Assembly (NCBI GenBank): GCA_013821455.1
Contig: JACDGS010000018.1
Location: 16,082-80,081, forward strand
Direction: 5' to 3'
From: Chthoniobacterales bacterium
GTDB lineage: Bacteria; Verrucomicrobiota; Verrucomicrobiia; Chthoniobacterales; UBA10450
Length of the DNA stretch: 64,000 nt
Shown here: in pieces, positions 32,927 to 41,879 of the stretch
Layout of the letters: every line of letters begins with the position of its first letter
Numbering within the stretch: position 1 is the stretch's first letter
The notes under the pieces: model-generated
Databases searched by the model: none
What the model was told of the DNA's origin: nothing
The model's input: the letters and a program-made list of their open reading frames with translations, nothing else
Position numbers and translations under genes: made by a program

Positions 32927-35515
32927 ATGGAAGAGCCAGCAGCTGAGGCTATCACTCCACAGACAGAGGCGACAGCGTCATTAACGTCCAAAGTCGGGTG
33001 CACGCCGACTTGCGTCCTTTGGCATCTGACCCTCCTTGCCCTGGGGGTTAAGAGCATCATCCTTATCGCCGACCCTAACCCGCAGTTTTTTCTGGGAGAC
33101 TCGGCGAGCTACTTAAACAGCGCTCTTACTGGCTGGATTCCGCCGGACAGGTCCTATCTTTACGGATACGTTATCCGCTGGCTTTGCGTCGGCAGCGGTT
33201 CGCTCTTTTCCCTCTTGGTTGTGCAAACACTGGCTAGCTCACTGTCGGCCGGTATTCTGGGATGGAGCTTACGACGCTTTCTGCAAATACCGGGAGCGGT
33301 CGCGATCGTGGTAACTATCGCCTACGCACTCGAACCGCTCCAACTGATGTACGATCGCTTTGTCATGGCAGAGAGCTTCTCGCTCTGCGCCGCGATGGTT
33401 TTCATTAGTTGCCTCTTAGTTTTCATCGACACTGGAAAACGCCGCTTTCTGGTTTTCGCCAGCTTTGCAGGCATCGTTAGTGTCGCGTTCCGCATTTCAT
33501 TTCTTCCACCGGTAACTGCTCTTTCCTTCGCAGCACCTATTCTGCGTTTCTTTTGGACTGACTCCGAACGGCGGCTGAGACATGCGCGAGTCAAGGCGCT
33601 GTTGATCTCAATGGCAGTGATAACACTAAGTTACTTCGCCTTTCATACCAGTTACAAGCTGCTCACCGGTAAGGTATCTGGAGCGCCTCCGGCCTATCAA
33701 TACGCCGACGGTCTCTCACTCCTATCCTCCTGGTGCCCCATCCTACAGCTAACAGATTTACCGGCCACGGGAGTTTCCGATCACATCTTTGATGGGACTT
33801 ATCCACGAACGTTCGAAAACCGGCGCGGACAACGCTGGATGGTGGGCGGAATAGTGGAGGCACTTCATCGCGCTTATCCTGACTCACTGCAGGCTAATGT
33901 CGTGGCGAAAAGGATAGCGATGCAAATACTACGGCGAGATCCTATGGATGTAGCGGGACTTGCTTTTCACACCTATTGTCGTGGCTGGCGGCGCGACGTG
34001 ATCAAGGGCTGCATCAGCGAAGATACCGGAAATCGTGTTATTCCGCCCGAGCTCGTCCAAATCGCCGAGAGGCGCTTTCACATTGCAGCCGCCGATATGC
34101 CAACTCGCCGCACCCTAACGAAATCGTATTTTGGTCGAGCGATAGCATGGTATCGGGTTCTTTTGCTTACTCCATTCCTGCTCATGGTCGGGGCTGCTTT
34201 TGCGCATGGGAACAAACGGATGTTTATTATCTTCATGTCTATTTATTCCCTGACTGTTTTACTGACAGCGATGGGACTGGCGGTGGATAATTCCATCCGC
34301 TATCTGCATCCGCTTAGCTGGGCCCTTTTTGCCTTTGCGGCTTATTGCCTATCACTTCTCGCCCCGAAGATACGCAGTCGCTTTTCGAGAGCCACGCCAG
34401 CACTAGGATTAGCGCTGCTGGCTGGATGCTTCTTTGGAATGAGTCATTCCACCATGGCCGCGGTTGGCTCAAAAGGACTATATGTCACTGACGGCGTGCT
34501 GATGAGAAAAGGTAAACCCTACCTTGGCATTGGCGCGAACTACAATAGTCTTTTTGGTCAGCTACTCAAAGACAAGGATAATAACTCTTCTCTGGCGAAG
34601 CTGGCCGAACTGGCTAAGGCTGGAATTCCTTTTGTTCGCTTTCGTGCCTGTGGTTTCGGACCCGAGAACCAGCAGCTCTATCTTCAAGACCGCGCGGAAT
34701 ATTTCCGCAGGATGGACCAAGTGGTGCGGGCCGCGGAACAGAATAACATAGGTCTTATCCCATCGCTGTTTTGGCGGTTGGCCACGGTGTCGGAAACACT
34801 TGGCGAGAGCCGAGACCAGTTAGGCAACCCAAATAGCAAATCCAATCAGTTCATTCGCCAATACACTAAGGAAATAGTCGGACGCTATAATGATTCGCCG
34901 GCGATCTGGGGGTGGGAGTTTGGCAATGAAGCCAACCTCGGAGTTGACCTGCACAAGGGTGGCCGCCGATCTGGTATATTGGGAGGTGCTAACAGTGAGC
35001 TTAGCTCGGCACAATTGCGCGTTCCTTTCACCACCTTTGCGCAGACAGTTAGAAGCATTGATCCTTCGCGGATCATCGATACGGGCACGACTCGGTCGCG
35101 TCCCGCTGCCTGGCACATGGCTCGTGGTCAGAACGGATCTGATAATGCAGAGCAATCCTTTTCAGCATTACTTACCCTTACCCCAGACCCCATCGATGTG
35201 ATCTCCGTACACGTCTATGAGAAAGCGAAGGGGACTTATCCCGGCGCGAATAGCATTGCTGGCATCCTATCTGATCTCAATAGGTCCGCGGCTGCTGCCC
35301 GCAAGCCTTTGTTCTTAGGTGAATTTCCGACACGCGAGCCGGCGCAAGCTCAGGAATTCATCCAGGCGATCGAGGCCGCCCGCGTGCCTCTTTCGGCTTT
35401 CTGGGTGTTTGACCTTCCCGCGCAGGAAGCCACCATGAATGTAAGCTTTACCAACCAGCGCGCCTTTGTCTTCGACATGATCGCAAAGGCTAACCAAGCA
35501 TTACAAAGCCGCTAA
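32927..35515 (+). CDS. Membrane GT-C-like region fused to a GH5-like glycoside hydrolase domain
   Basis: 862 residues. The N-terminal half (about 30-515) holds many hydrophobic segments and, in the first loop, FLGDSASYLNSALTGW, the acidic motif position of GT-C glycosyltransferases. The C-terminal part (about 525-862) is a (beta/alpha)8 glycosidase of the GH5/mannanase type: LYVTDGVLMRKGKPYLGIGANY at its start, predicted acid/base Glu668 in WGWEFGNEAN and nucleophile Glu799 in PLFLGEFPTREP. It could attach a sugar to a lipid-linked glycan and then trim it outside the membrane. I know of no standard family with this fusion, so function is inference. Confidence 0.75.
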   Translation: MEEPAAEAITPQTEATASLTSKVGCTPTCVLWHLTLLALGVKSIILIADPNPQFFLGDSASYLNSALTGWIPPDRSYLYGYVIRWLCVGSGSLFSLLVVQTLASSLSAGILGWSLRRFLQIPGAVAIVVTIAYALEPLQLMYDRFVMAESFSLCAAMVFISCLLVFIDTGKRRFLVFASFAGIVSVAFRISFLPPVTALSFAAPILRFFWTDSERRLRHARVKALLISMAVITLSYFAFHTSYKLLTGKVSGAPPAYQYADGLSLLSSWCPILQLTDLPATGVSDHIFDGTYPRTFENRRGQRWMVGGIVEALHRAYPDSLQANVVAKRIAMQILRRDPMDVAGLAFHTYCRGWRRDVIKGCISEDTGNRVIPPELVQIAERRFHIAAADMPTRRTLTKSYFGRAIAWYRVLLLTPFLLMVGAAFAHGNKRMFIIFMSIYSLTVLLTAMGLAVDNSIRYLHPLSWALFAFAAYCLSLLAPKIRSRFSRATPALGLALLAGCFFGMSHSTMAAVGSKGLYVTDGVLMRKGKPYLGIGANYNSLFGQLLKDKDNNSSLAKLAELAKAGIPFVRFRACGFGPENQQLYLQDRAEYFRRMDQVVRAAEQNNIGLIPSLFWRLATVSETLGESRDQLGNPNSKSNQFIRQYTKEIVGRYNDSPAIWGWEFGNEANLGVDLHKGGRRSGILGGANSELSSAQLRVPFTTFAQTVRSIDPSRIIDTGTTRSRPAAWHMARGQNGSDNAEQSFSALLTLTPDPIDVISVHVYEKAKGTYPGANSIAGILSDLNRSAAAARKPLFLGEFPTREPAQAQEFIQAIEAARVPLSAFWVFDLPAQEATMNVSFTNQRAFVFDMIAKANQALQSR

Positions 35516-36127
35516 CTAACTCGTGGTTTTTTCCAGGAGCGAGACGAAGTGCAGCCCGCGCCCGAAGATCAGATTGGCCGGGATAGGATAGAGACCGAGA
35601 GTTCGCTTTTCCTGAACCACCCGCAACCCAACTTTGTTATAGATTCGATTCCATTCCGTCTCCGAGAGATAGTTATAGGGTAAAACGACGCCGTGGTGAG
35701 CATTGCCAAACCAATCCATTAAACGCAGCGTCCTACCTCCCAGAGGTCCGGCGAGAAAGTGGTCTTTGAGCAAGACATATTTTCGGGACACCCGAGCAGC
35801 CTCAGCCAAAAGCGCGGCGGGATCTTCGGTGTGATGAAGCACATCCACGAACATGACCAGGTCGAAGCTGTCCTTCTCAAAAGGCATATGTGTGCCATCG
35901 AATTGAGTCACCGGAATATGAGGTTGCGGTCGCACCAGGACATCGATACCAGCGACAGAGATGTTCTTTCCATTCTCCGAGATACGCGCGGAGATCTGGC
36001 CATCACCGCAACCAACATCCAGCACGCGTGAGCCGACCGGAATCATTTGACCCAGAGCCTCGGATAGCTTCTGCACCCGTCGTCCGAAGACCAGATTCGT
36101 ATGCAGTGTGTTAAGCAGGTTCTGCAT
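35516..36127 (-). CDS. SAM-dependent class I methyltransferase
   Basis: 203 residues. Motif I is VLDVGCGDGQISARI, then VTQFDGTHMPFEKDSFDLVMFVDVLHHTEDP (motifs II-III; Asp before the histidine pair), and KYVLLKDHFLAGPLGG. This is the methyltransferase type 11 fold. The context (glycosyltransferases on both sides) suggests methylation of a sugar or a lipid-linked glycan intermediate, but the substrate cannot be read from sequence. The stop abuts the stop of the GT-C/GH5 fusion at 35515 (convergent). It ends a leftward unit with the GT2 and GT39-like genes. Confidence 0.88.
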   Translation of the reverse strand: MQNLLNTLHTNLVFGRRVQKLSEALGQMIPVGSRVLDVGCGDGQISARISENGKNISVAGIDVLVRPQPHIPVTQFDGTHMPFEKDSFDLVMFVDVLHHTEDPAALLAEAARVSRKYVLLKDHFLAGPLGGRTLRLMDWFGNAHHGVVLPYNYLSETEWNRIYNKVGLRVVQEKRTLGLYPIPANLIFGRGLHFVSLLEKTTS

Positions 36128-36133
36128 TGAGAG

Positions 36134-37405
36134 TTAGCGGCGGCGAAGACCGAGGACACTAAGAAAGAAACTTGAAAGCACGGTTTGAAAGCCCAGTTGA
36201 ATCAGTAAGGCCGCGGGAATAACAAGACGCAAAGTATGCGAAGGGTTGAGCGCGCCAAAAGAGTGGGCCCGCCAGGAGACTACCGCGTAAAGGGAAATGA
36301 AGACACCGCCCGCAATCATGAGTGCGCCACCGACCAGTCCCGATTCCAAAGTTACATAGTTAAATAGCCTCGTGAGGCGTGGGTCGGGTGGCAAAAGATT
36401 TTCACTTACCGCAAACACTTTGGTAAAGAGAGCGAAGATGATCGATTGATAGCCTAGACTGATGGCGAGCGTGGCATAGACAAGGGTGTGCACGTCGAAG
36501 ACAATCTTCGCGACGATTTGCGGCCCAATGAGCAGCCAGGAAGTAGCGAGCAGGCCTCCGAGAATAAGAAGTGCGCCGGGATAGAGAAACAACCAGCGCG
36601 GACTAAAGAGCATGAGAAACCGCAGGTGCCGCCAGCCATCGCGCCAACTCCGCAAGTGGGGCGGACGGCTTCGACCATCCGGGTAGAGAATCACCGGGAC
36701 TTCGGCAATCGTTAGGCGACGCAGCGAAGCTTTGACTACCATCTCGCTCGCAAATTCCATCCCGGAAGTGCGCAAGTCGAGACCCAGGATTGCTTCGCGA
36801 CTGAAACCACGCAGGCCAGAGTGAAAATCGCCGGCGTCGCTGTGAAAGAACAAGCGGCCAATCGCGGTTAAGACCGGGTTACCGAGGAAGCGATGTAACG
36901 GCGGCATGGCGCCCGGCTTAATTCCACCCAGGAACCTGTTACCCATAACCAGGTCATAACCTTGCCGCAGCTTTTCCACGAACGCCGATAGGTCAGTAAA
37001 GTCATAGCTATCATCGGCGTCGCCCATGATGACATACTTACCCCGCGCCGCGTGGATGCCCGCGATCAACGCGCTCCCATAACCAAGAGTCGCAACCGGC
37101 ACGACGCGCGCGCCGGCTTGGGTCGCGATCTCTTGCGAACCATCGCTGCTGCCATTGTCCGCCACGACAACCTCACCATTGATCCGATGTTGTTCGAGAA
37201 AGGTTAGCGCTTTGCGCACACAGGTCTCCAGCGTTTCCGCTTCGTTCAAGCAAGGCATCAGGATCGAGAGCTCGACTATCTCAGCGGTCGAAGAATGAGT
37301 TTCTGCAACGGCAGTCATACGAGCGGGAGTCACTTTTTCCTTTTGCGCGAGCATGAGGTTATCTGGCCTAACGAGTAAAGCTGTCGTTTCAAGCCCACAA
37401 CTCAT
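36134..37405 (-). CDS. DPM1-like GT2 glycosyltransferase with membrane anchor
   Basis: 423 residues; the first 40 may be an upstream extension, the GT2 core begins VELSILMPCLNEAETLE. Motifs: VVADNGSSDGS, GDADDSYDF (DxD), GNRFLGGIKPGAMPPLHRFLGNPVLTAIGRLF and HSGLRGFSREAI, all typical of dolichol/undecaprenyl-phosphate mannose or glucose synthases. At least three C-terminal hydrophobic segments (about 270-420) anchor it in the membrane. It likely makes a polyprenyl-phosphate sugar used by the neighbouring GT39-like protein. The methyltransferase gene follows 6 bases after it on the same strand. Confidence 0.88.
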   Translation of the reverse strand: MSCGLETTALLVRPDNLMLAQKEKVTPARMTAVAETHSSTAEIVELSILMPCLNEAETLETCVRKALTFLEQHRINGEVVVADNGSSDGSQEIATQAGARVVPVATLGYGSALIAGIHAARGKYVIMGDADDSYDFTDLSAFVEKLRQGYDLVMGNRFLGGIKPGAMPPLHRFLGNPVLTAIGRLFFHSDAGDFHSGLRGFSREAILGLDLRTSGMEFASEMVVKASLRRLTIAEVPVILYPDGRSRPPHLRSWRDGWRHLRFLMLFSPRWLFLYPGALLILGGLLATSWLLIGPQIVAKIVFDVHTLVYATLAISLGYQSIIFALFTKVFAVSENLLPPDPRLTRLFNYVTLESGLVGGALMIAGGVFISLYAVVSWRAHSFGALNPSHTLRLVIPAALLIQLGFQTVLSSFFLSVLGLRRR

Positions 37406-37588
37406 AGTTCACGGGAGCAGAAGCGCCAGCGAAATCCCTCAGGGCCGACCAATTGTTCTCCCGTTTCCATGTGTTCGTCCATAATCCCCACATAGCAAAT
37501 GCGAGTATCATCGCGCATCATTTATGGCCAGGAATCTATCGCTCCAGAGCCAGAATAGTTTGTCGCGTCGGTACCTTGGCTTCATTCC

Positions 37589-39244
37589 TTAACGAGAGTA
37601 ACTCTGGAAAACTTGATAGGTCGCCGCCAAGTCTGGCGGAAGATCGCTGGCCGGAGGAGTCGGTTTTCCGGCGCTGGCGCTCATCTCCTCGAAATGACTC
37701 TGGGCCAGCGGGAAAACGGGGTCCGACTTACTGAAACTGACGTAAAGGTCCTTTTCCTGCGGAGGGAAAATCCGTGCCGCGATGGCCTGCGCGTCCGGCC
37801 GGTCCGCAGACCAAGCTTGAAAAGTCTGCCAGTCATCCCTCACCTTTTGTGCAATCGCTGGTTTGCACAAAGCTCTCAGTTGATTGCCCAAACCCCACTC
37901 AACGCAATAAATTGCATCCGCACTGCCTCCCTTCTTGTTTAGAAATTTGGCCAGCGATTCGATCCGCGGGCTGAAGCGGCCATGGAAACCGGCTATGTCT
38001 TTGAACGCTTCGAATTGCATCTCCAATCCTTTGAGATTCGACGCAAGCCAGAGACACAAAACGGAACCTTGCAGGAGAAGAATCAGGGCGCGCTTCGGGC
38101 CGGAGATGGAATGGGCAAATAAGTAGGCCGCACTAAAGCAGGCCAGCAAATCAAATGGGAAAAGCATGATCGTATGATGGGCGCCGCCGGCCTGTGGGGT
38201 GAGGGCAATCTCCAGAAGGATGATTACGAACATGAGCAGACACCAAAGGCAAAATCTAAGTGTGCGACGATCGATCTGGTTAATGGCACCTTTACTCTCC
38301 GCGTAACCTACGAGAGCTAGAACGAGAAACGCGATGGTCAGAACGATAACGCTCCAGCCGGTCCAGGATGGCAAGGGTGGGACTGACTTTAACCACATGG
38401 CTGCCGGGGCTAAACCGGTGCAAGTATACTCATAGAGCGACCAGAAATGCCAAAGCCGATCCGACAAGGCGGAGGCTTGCGGCTTCTCCAGTAAGGGAAA
38501 GATGATCCACAAAGCGAGAAGGCCTACCGCGATAAGTCCCGCGCCGGCGCCGGCTAATATCCTGGGAGGGACGCTTCTTAGCTTTTGCAGAATCACATCG
38601 CGATAGATCACGCAGGTAGCTGTTGTCAGTGCAATGACGAACCAAATGAAATTGAACTTATCCCAAAAACCCAGGACCCAGAGGACAATGACGGACCAGC
38701 AGGTCTTCTTAGTTCCATCCAGCCAGCGGAAGCAAAGAAGAAGGCAAAGGGCCTTGAAAAAAAGCATGAGCACCTCCGGCCCCCAATCGACCTTGGTAAG
38801 AAAGATGAAGCTCGGATGCGTGGCGCAGGCGACAGAGAAGACAAGCGCCCACCGCGGAGTCAGGACTCGACGCACGAGTGCGTAACCCAGGACCAGGGTG
38901 CCGCATGAGACGAGTATCGCAGGCAGTCGGATACTCCAGGCGGAAACTCCGAAGAGCGCGAAAATCGGTGGATACACCCATGACTTATAGGCACCCACAT
39001 AAGGAGAAATGAGGATCGGCACGCCGAACCAGGTTTTATATGCCCCAACCCCAAAACCCGGACTAATAACAAACATCTCGTCGTAATAAAGGCCCGGCGC
39101 GTGAATGTTATGCGTAGCAAGAGTGACAAAGGTTAGGAGCGGGATGAGTAAGGCGGCGAACTCCCACTTCGCCCAACTGGGTCCGATGCTACCTCCCTTA
39201 GACTGTGACTGTGGGGTCACCGGCGACGATGCGACAGGTTGCAC
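37589..39244 (-). CDS. GT39/ArnT-like membrane glycosyltransferase
   Basis: 551 residues with about ten hydrophobic segments. The first periplasmic loop has YYDEMFVISPGFGVGAYKTW, a DE acidic motif in the place of the catalytic DE/DD of GT39 and ArnT; SWVYPPIFALFGVSAWSIRLPAILV follows, typical of this family. A soluble part (about 420-551) closes the protein. It should transfer a sugar from a polyprenyl phosphate donor (perhaps made by the adjacent DPM1-like enzyme) to lipid or protein outside the membrane. Divergent from the first ASST gene at 39593. Confidence 0.82.
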   Translation of the reverse strand: MQPVASSPVTPQSQSKGGSIGPSWAKWEFAALLIPLLTFVTLATHNIHAPGLYYDEMFVISPGFGVGAYKTWFGVPILISPYVGAYKSWVYPPIFALFGVSAWSIRLPAILVSCGTLVLGYALVRRVLTPRWALVFSVACATHPSFIFLTKVDWGPEVLMLFFKALCLLLCFRWLDGTKKTCWSVIVLWVLGFWDKFNFIWFVIALTTATCVIYRDVILQKLRSVPPRILAGAGAGLIAVGLLALWIIFPLLEKPQASALSDRLWHFWSLYEYTCTGLAPAAMWLKSVPPLPSWTGWSVIVLTIAFLVLALVGYAESKGAINQIDRRTLRFCLWCLLMFVIILLEIALTPQAGGAHHTIMLFPFDLLACFSAAYLFAHSISGPKRALILLLQGSVLCLWLASNLKGLEMQFEAFKDIAGFHGRFSPRIESLAKFLNKKGGSADAIYCVEWGLGNQLRALCKPAIAQKVRDDWQTFQAWSADRPDAQAIAARIFPPQEKDLYVSFSKSDPVFPLAQSHFEEMSASAGKPTPPASDLPPDLAATYQVFQSYSR

Positions 39245-39592
39245 TTAGTCGCTCGGGCAAGCAGGGTAGGCTGCTGGTAACCCGCGGCTCAACTGCTTTT
39301 GGTTAGAAATAATTCCAGATGATATTCGCATGCTTTGTCGAAGATACACCAAACCAGCTCGTCGACCGATCGTCAGTGCCCAGCAAAAGAAGATCCTCCT
39401 GTAGGGCTAAGGCCTCAAAAAGCTGAAGCTTGCCGGGCGCACCAGCTAAGTCAACCTAATTGCCAAGCAAATAACTCGCTTTCACCCACCGAAAAGACAA
39501 ATTACGAAAGTCGTTTTTTTATTTGGAAAGCGAATTTCTTCTGGCATCTTGTACGGCGCCATGGAAAGAGTCGCAAACAAACTGGTTCGCCT
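39245..39592. other. 348-base divergent intergenic region
   Basis: Lies between the starts of the GT39-like gene (-) and the first ASST-like gene (+), so it should contain promoters of both; I see no clear sigma-70 boxes. The frame of the ASST gene stays open back to 39335, but those 86 codons lack any secretion or domain signal and precede the signal peptide, so I do not count them. No repeats of the dispersed families and no iterated motif. Confidence 0.5.
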
Positions 39593-41872
39593 ATGAAAAT
39601 ATGCTCACTCACCGTTCTTGTCGTCTTACTCAGCCTTAGCTGCGATTTCGCGCGCGCCAACCAGGCGGATAACAGCACGGTCGCCATAACCGCTAAAAAT
39701 CCCGGCCCGACACCTTTCATCAATCAATTTACCCTGGTCGCGAACGACGTGTCTCTGATCCGGAGCGTTCAGTTCACGATCACTCCTAAAGTTGGTTCCG
39801 TGACCAGGCCGCTTTCGGGCACCTACTCCAGCGATTACCTCACGGGTCGCGGCTACCTGGTGACAGCGTCCAATACGATCTTTCTGCCCGTGTATGGGTT
39901 TTACGCCGGGTACGCCAACACAGTCACCCTGACTTACAAATTCATGGATGGCTCATCCAAAACTGCGACCACGACTGTGACCACGCCAGTTTACGATGAT
40001 CCTTGCCAATACAATACACCTACCGTCTTACAAGCCCGCACCAAGAGCACTTCTTTGAGTTATGACTTTATGCTCGTGCGAGAGCGTTGCGATACTTCAT
40101 CGCCGACGATTATCGATAGCGATAGCGCCGTGCGATGGATTGGTCCTGCTGGCATTTCTAACATTACCGCGCTCTTGTACGATAACGCTATCTACCAGGC
40201 GATGGGTAACAGCCTCCTCCGCATCGAGCTCGATGGCACGGTGACCACACTGCGTAATTACGCCGACCTTAATGTCACTTATTTTCACCATAACATAGAT
40301 CGCGGTAAGATCGGTTTAATTCTCGACGCGGATATCCCCGCTTATTTCGAATCGACCAACATCGAAGTCGACGCGGCTGGGAACGTCTTGAAGGTCTGGA
40401 ACCTCGCCGATATTGTAAGCGCCGCGATGATCGCGGGAGGCGACGATCCCAGCCAGTTTGTTTTTCCTTCGCCAAAAGACTGGTTCCACAACAACTCCGT
40501 CACCTATAACCGCGCCGATGACTCACTCATCATTTCCAGCCGGGAAAATTTCGTTATTTGCCTGGACTACGAGACAAGTAAGATAAAATGGATTCTGGGC
40601 GACCCGACGAAGGAGTGGTATCTATTCCCTTCCCTTCGGCAATACGCCCTCAGTCTCCCCGAAGGCACGAATCCACCGATCGGTCAGCATGGTGTCTCCA
40701 TTGCCTATGACCAGAACCTTCTCTTGTTTGACAATGCGTTCGCGAGCTGGGCTCACACGCCCAAGGGAAGCGGACGTAGCTATAGCAGCCCGCGGAAGTA
40801 TGAGATCGATGCAACCGCGAAGGTCGCGACCGAGATATGGAATTATCCAATGGACGAAAAGGTTTTCAGCGCGCTCTGCGGCAGTGCCTATGAAGATGCG
40901 CCTTCTAATTATCTGATCGATTACGCTTATGTGTATCATTATTTCACTGGTGAGTACAAGGCCCAACTTCTCGGGCTGGATGCGGCCGGAGAAACGGTCT
41001 TTTATTACGAATACCCAAACGTCTTCTCAACCTGTCAGCAGGCTTATAACTCTGTGCCGCTTCATTTGGAGAGCACCAAGTTTCCCACTGTCGGCCCACA
41101 AGCACTCAATATCTCGACTCGTGGTCTGGTCTCCAGCAGTGATGACACTCTTATTGGCGGTTTTATTGTTACGGGGACGGAGTCGAAACAAGTCGCCCTG
41201 CGCCTCCTGGGTCCGTCACTGGTGAATTCGGGGGTTGCCTCGCCCGTCGCAAATCCGGTTCTCACATTATTTGATGCTGCGGGAAAGTTAATCACCACGA
41301 ATGACAATTGGGCTAATGACCCCGCGGCGGCGCAACTAACCGCCGAAGGGCTGGCTCCCAAGAACTCATTGGAGGCTGCGACCCAGCAGCGTCTCGCCCC
41401 GGGCACTTACACATTCGTAGCCAGGAGCGCAGATAGCAGCTCTGGAGTTGGCCTGATCGAAGCTTATGACCTCTCGCCCAAACCTGCCTCGAGGCTGGCT
41501 AACTTGAGTACCCGTGGTTTTGTTGGCACGGGCGACGATGTTCTTATTGGCGGATTTATTGTCGGGGATGTAGCTAACACTAACCTCGTGGTCCGTGCGC
41601 TCGGCCCGTCGCTCACAAATTTTGGTGTAGCTGGACCTTTGGCCGACCCTCTTCTGACGATCTATGATAAAGATGGGTCTGCCATTGCTGCTAACGACAA
41701 TTGGCAGACTGACGGGCACGCGACGGACCTTCAGAAAAAAGGACTCGCCCCGGCCAACGCGGCGGAGTCTGCGCTTATACTTTTTCTTCCCGCGGGGACT
41801 TACTCCGCCGTTGTGACTGGGACGAATGCCGCGAGCGGTGTCGGCTTGGTCGAGTTCTACGACATCGACTAG
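39593..41872 (+). CDS. Secreted arylsulfotransferase-like protein 1 (ASST family) with C-terminal repeats
   Basis: 759 residues from the ATG at 39593, which opens a signal peptide (MKICSLTVLVVLLSLSCDFARAN). Residues about 30-130 form a beta domain (ISGTYSSDYL-like). About 140-500 is an ASST-like beta-propeller: YFHHNIDRGKIG (His near 231), WFHNNSVTYNRADDSLIISSRENF (His 297, Arg 318), IKWILGDP and IGQHGVS (His 365), matching the His and Arg residues of bacterial aryl-sulfate sulfotransferases. About 500-759: two Verrucomicrobiota-type repeats (ISTRG, RLLGPSL, ALGPSL, NDNW, GVGL.E.YD). Likely PAPS-independent transfer of sulfate from phenolic donors outside the cell. Confidence 0.8.
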   Translation: MKICSLTVLVVLLSLSCDFARANQADNSTVAITAKNPGPTPFINQFTLVANDVSLIRSVQFTITPKVGSVTRPLSGTYSSDYLTGRGYLVTASNTIFLPVYGFYAGYANTVTLTYKFMDGSSKTATTTVTTPVYDDPCQYNTPTVLQARTKSTSLSYDFMLVRERCDTSSPTIIDSDSAVRWIGPAGISNITALLYDNAIYQAMGNSLLRIELDGTVTTLRNYADLNVTYFHHNIDRGKIGLILDADIPAYFESTNIEVDAAGNVLKVWNLADIVSAAMIAGGDDPSQFVFPSPKDWFHNNSVTYNRADDSLIISSRENFVICLDYETSKIKWILGDPTKEWYLFPSLRQYALSLPEGTNPPIGQHGVSIAYDQNLLLFDNAFASWAHTPKGSGRSYSSPRKYEIDATAKVATEIWNYPMDEKVFSALCGSAYEDAPSNYLIDYAYVYHYFTGEYKAQLLGLDAAGETVFYYEYPNVFSTCQQAYNSVPLHLESTKFPTVGPQALNISTRGLVSSSDDTLIGGFIVTGTESKQVALRLLGPSLVNSGVASPVANPVLTLFDAAGKLITTNDNWANDPAAAQLTAEGLAPKNSLEAATQQRLAPGTYTFVARSADSSSGVGLIEAYDLSPKPASRLANLSTRGFVGTGDDVLIGGFIVGDVANTNLVVRALGPSLTNFGVAGPLADPLLTIYDKDGSAIAANDNWQTDGHATDLQKKGLAPANAAESALILFLPAGTYSAVVTGTNAASGVGLVEFYDID

Positions 41873-41879
41873 TAATAAT

